The position numbers and the translations under genes were made by a program. Shown piece by piece: positions 7,809 through 12,475 of a DNA stretch of 12,475 nucleotides. The notes beneath the pieces were generated by a model, which saw nothing but the letters and a program-made list of their open reading frames with translations, was not told the DNA's origin and made no database searches. The first letter of the stretch is position 1. Every line of letters starts with the position of its first letter. Where the stretch lies: positions 1-12,475 of the forward strand of contig NZ_LVCF01000009.1 of the NCBI RefSeq assembly GCF_001594145.1. The letters run 5' to 3'. The stretch is from Branchiibius sp. NY16-3462-2 (lineage in GTDB: Bacteria; Actinomycetota; Actinomycetes; Actinomycetales; Dermatophilaceae).

Positions 7809-8155
7809 CTTTCACCGAGCCGACACCGTTGGCTGAACGAGACTTCCGAGCTGCGCTGCAGACCGTGAAGCCGTACACCATGGTGGTGTTCAAACCTGGG
7901 CCGAATCGTGAGGCCGCTGGAGCAATGGACGTCATCGCCCGGCACGGGAACCGCAACCTCGGACTCCAGCGACTCGGGTACCTGCCGATCATCCTTCCGG
8001 TCCGAAGCAACCCCGCAATGAGCGGAGTCGGCGTCTTCACCACCGATCTAGAGACCACCAAGGAGATCCTCGAGAAGGACCCTGCGATCGAAGCGGGTGT
8101 CCTCGTCTACGAGATCTACCCGACCGTGAGCTTCCCAGGTTCATCGCTGCCATAG
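7805..8155 (+). CDS. YciI-like (dimeric alpha-beta barrel) protein
   Basis: The 116-residue protein from ATG 7805 reads KPYTMVVFKPGPNRE, then a helix with HGNRNLGLQRLGYL, GVGVFTTDLETTKEIL, DPAIEAGVLVYEIYP, and ends SFPGSSLP. The order of strands and helices, with PYT-V near the start and a DPA(I/V)-AG(V/L)--YE-P motif near the end, matches the YciI-like ferredoxin-fold family of actinobacteria. These small dimeric proteins often act with catabolic or redox enzymes; no specific reaction can be assigned. GTAGGAGGCAGGGC before the ATG is a good ribosome binding site. In-frame upstream starts exist (7610), but that extension is Arg/Ser-rich and unlike protein. It is convergent with the TetR gene. 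Confidence 0.75.
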   Translation: MTFTEPTPLAERDFRAALQTVKPYTMVVFKPGPNREAAGAMDVIARHGNRNLGLQRLGYLPIILPVRSNPAMSGVGVFTTDLETTKEILEKDPAIEAGVLVYEIYPTVSFPGSSLP

Positions 8156-8260
8156 CCCCTCGCGTTGCGGGTCAAGTCCCGGGTGCCCAGGTGATAAGGC
8201 CCGTCCGAGTTCCTTGGTGGGGCCGCAGCTCAGTGCCGCATGAGCGAGGTGACGCAGGCT

Positions 8261-8863
8261 CTAGTTGAACGCGGAGGCGCGTAACAAGGTGACGATCCAC
8301 TCGACGATGCGATCGTCCGGCCAGCCTAGGGATCGGGCGTTTCCGAGAAGCTCGAACGACGTCAGCAGCCACACCTCGTCAGCTGCCCGCTCGACGTCGA
8401 AGGAGACGAATCCCTTGTCTGCACTAGCCTTTACGAAGAATCCAGCGCCGGTTCGCCGCTCCTTCTCGATCGTGCGCACGAAGTCTGCGAGGTCCGGCTC
8501 GGTGGCCTGGGCCTGCTTGGCGAGGCTGACCAGCGGTCCCACCCGGTCATAGAAGTCCAGGGCGAAGCGCACATAACCAGCGAGCATCCCGCGCGCCGAC
8601 CGCTGCTTGGCCAGATCCCTCAGGCCGCGGTCAGCCATCGGTTTGTCCTCGAAATCACCGGCGAGCGTCACGTCGTAGACGCGCTTGAGCACAGCGGCCT
8701 TGCTCCCGAAACGCTTATAGATCGTCTCCTGGGAGACGCCTGCGTCGCTGGCAATCAGTTTGATCGTGGTCGGACCATAACCGTTGTCCAAGAACAGGTT
8801 TCGGGCCGCATGGATCACCGCGATCTCGGTACGGCGTGCGCTGTCCTCACGCTTGACCATCAC
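8261..8863 (-). CDS. TetR/AcrR family transcriptional regulator
   Basis: The 200-residue protein has an N-terminal TetR helix-turn-helix (about residues 12-60): AVIHAARNLFLDNGYGPTTIKLIASDAGVS, then QETIYKRFGSKAAVLKRVY, which holds the family's recognition-helix signature. A helical ligand/dimer domain of normal size follows; the ligand is unknown. The start is GTG 8863 or ATG 8860. It is divergent from the SnoaL-like gene, and repeated CTGTA/TACAG half-sites lie between the two starts. It most likely represses that gene and itself, with release by a small molecule. Confidence 0.93.
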   Translation of the reverse strand: MMVKREDSARRTEIAVIHAARNLFLDNGYGPTTIKLIASDAGVSQETIYKRFGSKAAVLKRVYDVTLAGDFEDKPMADRGLRDLAKQRSARGMLAGYVRFALDFYDRVGPLVSLAKQAQATEPDLADFVRTIEKERRTGAGFFVKASADKGFVSFDVERAADEVWLLTSFELLGNARSLGWPDDRIVEWIVTLLRASAFN

Positions 8864-8877
8864 GTCGGTGCAGTCTA

Positions 8878-8905
8878 CTGTAACAAACGAATACAGCTAA
8901 CTGTA
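8878..8905. promoter_or_regulatory. Likely TetR operator between divergent genes
   Basis: Three alternating half-sites lie in the 58-base gap: CTGTA (8878-8882), TACAG (8892-8896), CTGTA (8901-8905). The last two form TACAG-CTAA-CTGTA, an inverted repeat; the first two form a wider one (CTGTA-9-TACAG). Placement between a TetR gene and its divergent neighbour is typical of an autoregulatory operator. Confidence 0.65.
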
Positions 8906-8921
8906 CCGAAAGTAGGCGACG

Positions 8922-9434
8922 ATGCTTGATCTCGATGTTGACCTGGTCGACCGAACCATCGTCGTGATGGCAACCGGCACGCGGCAGGAGTTCGATCTCC
9001 TGGTCCACCCCGAGGCGACGAACCGTGAGTCGATCAACGAGCCCCCGGCGGCGCGGCTGACTGGCCCGGAGGCGTTCTGGACTTCCGCGCAGTGGCTCCG
9101 CTCGGCGTACACCGATCTGGCCTTTGAAACGGATCAGATCCTCCGCGAACGTGACCTCGCCGTCTGGCACGGCACGATGTCGGGACGGCACACCGGCGAC
9201 TTCGTGACGTTCGACCCCGACGGTTCCGTGGCCCGGGCTTTCGCGCCCACCGGTCGCACCTTCACGGTGACCCAGACCCACTGGATGCGCTTCCGCGACA
9301 ATCAGATGATCGAGCACTGGGCCAACCGCGATGACGTCGGCATGCAGTTGCAACTCGGGTGGGTTCCGCCCGGCCCGGGCTATCTGATGAAGTGCTCGCG
9401 AGCGACGAGGCGCGCCAAGCGCCGGTACTCCTGA
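8922..9434 (+). CDS. SnoaL-like (NTF2-fold) polyketide-cyclase-type protein
   Basis: The 170-residue protein matches the SnoaL/ester cyclase pattern. HPEATNRE (28-35) is the early catalytic-loop region, GPEAFWTSAQWLRSAYTDLAFETDQIL is a helix and strand, and AVWHGTMSGRHTGDF, FTVTQTHWMRFRDNQMIEHWANRDDVGMQLQLG form the C-terminal barrel. The WHGTMSGRHTG and IxEHWANRDD motifs are characteristic. The fold binds small hydrophobic compounds; substrate and reaction are unknown. It is slightly longer than usual, with a basic C-terminal tail (SRATRRAKRRYS). It starts at ATG 8922 and is divergent from, and likely controlled by, the TetR regulator. Confidence 0.88.
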   Translation: MLDLDVDLVDRTIVVMATGTRQEFDLLVHPEATNRESINEPPAARLTGPEAFWTSAQWLRSAYTDLAFETDQILRERDLAVWHGTMSGRHTGDFVTFDPDGSVARAFAPTGRTFTVTQTHWMRFRDNQMIEHWANRDDVGMQLQLGWVPPGPGYLMKCSRATRRAKRRYS

Positions 9435-9497
9435 AGTCAATTCCTGCAAGGCCTAGTTAGGTTGTCGCGAATCCCAAGTTCCTGACTGCGCTTTGGA

Positions 9498-9510
9498 TAG
9501 CTTCAGTCAA
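9498..9510 (+). promoter_or_regulatory. Possible -10 box for leaderless transcription of the PDDEXK nuclease
   Basis: TAGCTT at 9498-9503 resembles an actinobacterial TANNNT -10 box and lies six bases before the ATG at 9510. No Shine-Dalgarno site is present (GCTTCAGTCA precedes the ATG). This suggests a leaderless transcript; no clear -35 element is seen. Confidence 0.35.
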
Positions 9511-10718
9511 TGGGCGCGCAACGCAGCGGTACCCCCGACGTGGGGCAGGCTCTGGTCACTAGTCTGCTGCCGCTGTTGGCGCGGTCGGAGGAGGCCGGGT
9601 TCAACGTGTTCGATGTGATGCGGCACGGCAGCCACGAGAAGCAGTTGTCGAATGTGTTCGCCTGGCTCTTCGACGAGCGTGGCACGCACGGGCTCGAGGA
9701 CCGCTTCCTGCGGATCTTCCTGGCTGAGGTCAACCAGGGTCTGCCTCCTGAGAACCAGTTCGTGGCTCAGTCGTATGCGGTGTGGCAGGAACGGAACACC
9801 TCGGCTGAGCACGAGGCCTTGGATATCGCCGACATCGTGTTGGAGAACGACTCGGAACGAGTGGTCATCGAGAACTTCTACACCTCCGACGGCCACGGTC
9901 ATAGGTACGACGGCTACCTGAGCTTTGCTCGGGGAGGCGGCCGAGCCGGTGTCGTCGTCTTGCTCTGTCAGAGCCACGACATTGCGCGTCAGGCCGACGG
10001 TTGGGAGCACGCGATCGTCGTAACCTACGCAACCTTGGTCAACCGTCTTCTTCAGCTGGTGGGTGAGGACCGCACGTACACGGAACGGCATAGCGAGGCG
10101 TATTCGTTCATCGCGCAGATGTACCGCAAGTTCGTCAAGAACCGAGGACCAATGGAAGACCACGAGTTGCTCAGTTTTGTTGCTGCAATGTGCGCTACCG
10201 GCGCCGCCGAGAGGTATGCGTGGAATCCGCAGGAGACGGCCGCCACAACGTTTGCGGCCGAGGTTGCCGCGCAGGCAGAGGAGAGTTTTGTCGAGGGCCG
10301 GCAACTCCTCCAGCGACTGAAAGGGCGATTGAGGTCCTACTGCGGTGGCCCCCTGAAGACGCAGCTGAATGACACCCTGGGGGCCGGTTTCATCCGAGGG
10401 GTGAATTCGAACTATCGCGGTTCCTACCAGTGGACCATCAATTTCGACGTGGACGACGAAGGCGAGAGTTTTGGTGAGACACGGCTGCAGGTCAAATTCG
10501 GACCGTCAGCGCTCCACGCGAACCAGAAGGATCCTGAATGGAAGCAGACCGTTGCGGACCCCGACTACTCACATCTGTTCTTGACACGGGCGCGGTATCG
10601 GCAGGTCCGGCAATCCGCCGTAACCCTCCAAGACGTACTCGACGGCTTGGCTCCTGATGATCGGCGGTTGCACGACGAAATCGTTGACCTGTGGATGAAC
10701 CCACGGCAGGTTCGATGA
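9510..10718 (+). CDS. PDDEXK_4-like nuclease family protein with altered catalytic Lys position
   Basis: The 402-residue soluble protein has the PDDEXK_4 order: HEKQLSNVFAWLFDE with Glu43, THGLEDRFLRIFL (59-71), DIADIVLE with Asp108, and VVIEN (118-122) where the family usually continues ENK. Here Phe123 and Tyr124 follow (IENFYTSDGHGHRYDGY), so the canonical E-x-K lysine is missing. Lys/His from the adjacent HGHR stretch could substitute, or the domain may only bind DNA. The C-terminal ~170 residues contain a second strand-rich region (YQWTINFDVDDEGESF...) of unknown function. No family with a known system is recognised. The start is ATG 9510, with no ribosome binding site but a possible -10 box just upstream. 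The aspartic protease gene starts 16 bases after its stop, so the two form an operon. Confidence 0.75.
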   Translation: MGAQRSGTPDVGQALVTSLLPLLARSEEAGFNVFDVMRHGSHEKQLSNVFAWLFDERGTHGLEDRFLRIFLAEVNQGLPPENQFVAQSYAVWQERNTSAEHEALDIADIVLENDSERVVIENFYTSDGHGHRYDGYLSFARGGGRAGVVVLLCQSHDIARQADGWEHAIVVTYATLVNRLLQLVGEDRTYTERHSEAYSFIAQMYRKFVKNRGPMEDHELLSFVAAMCATGAAERYAWNPQETAATTFAAEVAAQAEESFVEGRQLLQRLKGRLRSYCGGPLKTQLNDTLGAGFIRGVNSNYRGSYQWTINFDVDDEGESFGETRLQVKFGPSALHANQKDPEWKQTVADPDYSHLFLTRARYRQVRQSAVTLQDVLDGLAPDDRRLHDEIVDLWMNPRQVR

Positions 10719-10734
10719 AGAGCAGGGTGGCGAA

Positions 10735-11586
10735 ATGGTGAACCGGGTTACGTTCGACCGTGTCCAACATTTCGTCCGAGTCCCGGTGATGCTCGAGAAC
10801 AACACAACCGCAAGGTTTCTCGTCGATACCGGGATCGGCATCACGGTGATCCACCCGGAGATCGCATCAGCAGCCGGTGTCATTGCTACTGATCAGGTGC
10901 ACGTAGGCCACCGCATGTCGGGCCAACCCATCGCTATCGAAATTCATCGAATGCCGAGTCTGCGCGTTGGGCAGTTCACGGCGACCGACGTCGCAGTCGG
11001 CGTCTTCGACCTCGGTCCACGCAACGGGCCAGACGGGTTCGACGGAATTGTCGGCCTCGACGTGTTGGCGGCTCAGTCGATAACCATCGACCCGTTTGCC
11101 GGCGAGATCGTCCTTGGTGATGATCAGTACGACGATGCTGGGTTTGACGTGCCGATCCGGGTGGAGAGGGACGGCCCGAGTGTTGCGTGCTTCACCGATC
11201 TGATGTTGCCGGACGGGCAGGTCACCGAGGTTGAGATCGACACCGGTTCGGGCAGCACTATCCTCGACACCCGTTTCCAACCCGCGTGCGGGATCGATCC
11301 GTCAGCCGATGCCGATCGAATCGCCCGCGGCATTGACGAAACCGGTCACAGCTATCTGCGTCAGTTCCAGCAAATCCGTGGTGCGCTGACGCTGCCTTCT
11401 GCGCCCGCCACGGCTCACGAGAACCCAACGGTGATGTTCCAGGACATCGCGCTGAACGGCCTGATCGGAGCCGACTTCCTAGACCGATTCATCCAGACCT
11501 ACGACATCTCGCGGAACCGGCTGATTCTTCGCCAGTCACCGACCGGCGTTGCAGCACAATCCGATTCGGCATCTGCGCCCGCTTAG
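10735..11586 (+). CDS. Single-chain (two-lobed) retropepsin-like aspartic protease
   Basis: The 283-residue protein contains two copies of the aspartic-protease active-site signature. Lobe 1 has FLVDTGIGITVI (Asp31) with its partner motif GIVGLDVL (104-111). Lobe 2 has VEIDTGSGSTIL (Asp169) with GLIGADFL (242-249). Retropepsins normally carry one DTG and dimerise; here the two lobes are joined in one chain, as in pepsins. Both D-T-G triads are intact, so an active enzyme is likely. No signal peptide or membrane segment is seen, placing it in the cytoplasm, unlike pepsins. The start is ATG 10735, preceded by AGGGTGG. It lies 16 bases downstream of the PDDEXK nuclease gene, which suggests that protein as partner or substrate (inference). 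Confidence 0.82.
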   Translation: MVNRVTFDRVQHFVRVPVMLENNTTARFLVDTGIGITVIHPEIASAAGVIATDQVHVGHRMSGQPIAIEIHRMPSLRVGQFTATDVAVGVFDLGPRNGPDGFDGIVGLDVLAAQSITIDPFAGEIVLGDDQYDDAGFDVPIRVERDGPSVACFTDLMLPDGQVTEVEIDTGSGSTILDTRFQPACGIDPSADADRIARGIDETGHSYLRQFQQIRGALTLPSAPATAHENPTVMFQDIALNGLIGADFLDRFIQTYDISRNRLILRQSPTGVAAQSDSASAPA

Positions 11587-11628
11587 CCGCGTCGAGGAGG
11601 CGACTGACGACCTCACGGTTTTCGGGCG

Positions 11629-12072
11629 CTAGTTGTTGTCTCGCAGCGAGCGGATCATGCTCTGCAAGATCCGAAACGCTTCCGACTGCTCGGCGTCGGT
11701 TAACCCCGTAAGCATCCTGCGCTCGACCTCCCTTACAGCCGCCGACGCCTTCGCCAGGCTTCGTCGACCCCGAGGAGTGAGCCGTGCGGGGAGGGTCTTG
11801 CCAACAGCTGCCTCGGCCGGCCGGCTCACGTAACCGTCCCGTTCCAACGACTGGAGCAGCACGTTCATCGACTGCCGCGTCACGAACGCCCCGCGCGCGA
11901 GTTCGGAGTTGGTCAGCCCCGGCCGTTGGGCGAGCAACTCGAGGCAGGAGTAATGCGTGATGGTCATCCCGAACGGCCGCAGCGCGTCCTCCATCGCGAC
12001 GCGCAGTGCGCTCGAGGCTTCCTTGAGCAGATAGCCCAATGAAGTCTCCAGGTCGACCACGTCTTGACTCAT
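11629..12072 (-). CDS. MarR family transcriptional regulator
   Basis: From ATG 12072 (MSQDVVDLETSLGYLLKEAS) the 147-residue protein has the winged helix-turn-helix layout of MarR regulators: LRPFGMTITHYSCLELLAQRPGLTNSELARGAFVTRQSMNVLLQSLERDGYVSR, then a wing (AVGKTLPARLTPRGRR) and a C-terminal dimerisation helix (DAEQSEAFRILQSMI). An in-frame TTG at 12105 would add 11 residues lying over the operators and is unlikely. It is divergent from the VOC gene, with two inverted repeats in the gap, so it probably represses itself and the VOC gene and responds to a small phenolic-type or oxidative signal, as the family does. Its 3' end converges on the aspartic protease gene. Confidence 0.93.
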   Translation of the reverse strand: MSQDVVDLETSLGYLLKEASSALRVAMEDALRPFGMTITHYSCLELLAQRPGLTNSELARGAFVTRQSMNVLLQSLERDGYVSRPAEAAVGKTLPARLTPRGRRSLAKASAAVREVERRMLTGLTDAEQSEAFRILQSMIRSLRDNN

Positions 12073-12115
12073 GTCAGTATTTTGACATAGCGTTCTGTAT
12101 GTCAACTAACTGACA
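12072..12115. promoter_or_regulatory. Paired MarR operators over divergent promoters
   Basis: Two inverted repeats of identical design, TGTCA-6-TGACA, sit at 12072-12087 and 12100-12115, with centres 28 bases apart. A TTGACA -35-like hexamer occurs on the plus strand at 12082-12087, and another on the minus strand at 12105-12100. A repressor bound to both sites would cover both promoters. The -10 boxes are not certain. Confidence 0.75.
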
Positions 12116-12124
12116 CAATGAATT

Positions 12125-12128
12125 GGAG
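12125..12128 (+). promoter_or_regulatory. Ribosome binding site of the VOC gene
   Basis: GGAG lies four bases before the ATG at 12133. This favours 12133 (MPATGPDF) over the ATG at 12118, and agrees with where related glyoxalase-like proteins begin. Confidence 0.6.
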
Positions 12129-12132
12129 CATC

Positions 12133-12378
12133 ATGCCCGCCACCGGACCCGATTTCATCTCCATCCAGGTCACCGACCTGGACGCTTCGCAGGCGTTCTA
12201 CGAGCGCTGTCTCGGACTCGTTCGTTCCCCTGCGGGTCCTCCGCACGCCGTCGTCTTCGAGACCAGTCCCATCACCTTCGCGCTGCGCGACATCATTCCC
12301 GGCACTGACCTCGCCTCGGTGGGCCAGCCCGGTATCGGCGTCGCCCTCGGCAGATTCAAGTGGTGGGTGCAACGGTGA
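12133..12378 (+). pseudogene. VOC/glyoxalase-family protein, 3' end cut off by an IS30-family element
   Basis: The first ~72 residues form the N-terminal half of a vicinal-oxygen-chelate/bleomycin-resistance fold: FISIQVTDLDASQAFYERCLGL, then VVFETSPITFALRD and GQPGIGVAL. From 12349 the sequence is the end of an IS30-family element, and the frame runs only ten more unrelated codons (GRFKWWVQR) to a TGA at 12376-12378. The second beta-alpha-beta module and half of the metal site are missing, so it is not functional as encoded here. Such proteins sequester or transform small metabolites or antibiotics. It is divergent from the MarR gene, which probably regulated it. Confidence 0.85.
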
Positions 12379-12475
12379 GTATCTCGTTGAGCTTATTGGC
12401 TGGTTTGGCCCAGGCCAGGGTCTTGCGGGGTCGGGTGTTCAGCAGCCGTTGCATCTCGGCGATCTGCTCGTCGCT
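12349..12475 (-). mobile_element. End of an IS30-family insertion sequence (rest outside window)
   Basis: GGCAGATTCAAGTGGTGG at 12349 marks the presumed inverted-repeat end, immediately after VOC coding sequence. Inside it runs a minus-strand transposase gene. The rest of the element and the target duplication lie beyond the right edge. Confidence 0.75.
12356..12475 (-). CDS. IS30-family transposase, C-terminal end (partial)
   Basis: The last 39 codons are visible on the minus strand, ending with a TGA at 12356-12358. The peptide contains LLNTRPRKTLAWAKPANKLNE, the conserved C-terminus of IS30-family transposases (LN-RPRK-L-W--P---L). The catalytic DDE core lies outside the window. It is inserted in the VOC gene in the opposite direction. 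Confidence 0.85.
   Translation of the reverse strand, partial: SDEQIAEMQRLLNTRPRKTLAWAKPANKLNEILTVAPTT

Noticed and set aside
8847..9449. 200-codon minus-strand frame
   Set aside because: It is antisense to the SnoaL-like gene, which has clear family motifs.
9507..10304. 265-codon minus-strand frame
   Set aside because: It is antisense to the PDDEXK nuclease gene and shows no motif.
1..12475. CRISPR array, tRNA or rRNA genes
   Set aside because: No regularly spaced repeats, cloverleaf sequences or rRNA signatures were seen by eye on either strand.

Overview
The window looks like high-GC actinobacterial DNA, probably Mycobacteriales (Mycobacterium, Gordonia or Rhodococcus type). This rests on strong G/C bias at third codon positions, GTG starts, scarce Shine-Dalgarno sites, a DUF2188 protein, and TetR/SnoaL and MarR/VOC pairs typical of that order. 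I cannot assign a species. It reads as an accessory, defence-island-like segment interrupted by insertion sequences at both ends.

Left part (1-3401). The 3' end of an IS3-family transposase and the IS right end (about 1-128) sit directly in front of the C-terminal remnant of an SF2 helicase, a restriction-type or GIY-YIG/type III-like DEAD/DEAH protein. Convergent to it is a two-gene minus-strand unit: a small FCS-like zinc-finger protein followed by a DUF2971 protein. A DUF2188 gene with a clear ribosome binding site and a terminator-like hairpin follows on the plus strand.

Middle (3402-8155). After a 416-base stretch without a confident gene comes a long plus-strand protein with an N-terminal Mrr-like PD-(D/E)XK nuclease domain. 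Its last ~50 codons are displaced by a one-base frameshift. It faces a cytoplasmic trypsin-like serine protease on the minus strand, possibly preceded by a 50-codon small ORF. A roughly 660-base stretch without a convincing gene, a four-helix membrane protein (minus) and a YciI-like protein (plus) follow. The YciI-like gene overlaps a 35-codon upstream ORF by ATGA.

Right part (8261-12475). A TetR regulator is divergent from a SnoaL-like protein, with repeated half-sites between them. Next is a compact two-gene plus-strand unit: a PDDEXK_4-like nuclease, with Phe at the usual catalytic Lys position, and a single-chain, two-DTG retropepsin-like aspartic protease 16 bases downstream. A MarR regulator is divergent from a glyoxalase/VOC gene across two matching inverted repeats. 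The VOC gene is cut off by an IS30-family element running off the right edge.

The most striking theme is nuclease genes next to protease genes, in two independent places: Mrr-like nuclease/trypsin, and PDDEXK_4-like nuclease/bilobal retropepsin. The second pair is a tight operon and is my best candidate for an undescribed, possibly protease-controlled, defence module. That role is inference from domain content and gene order only.
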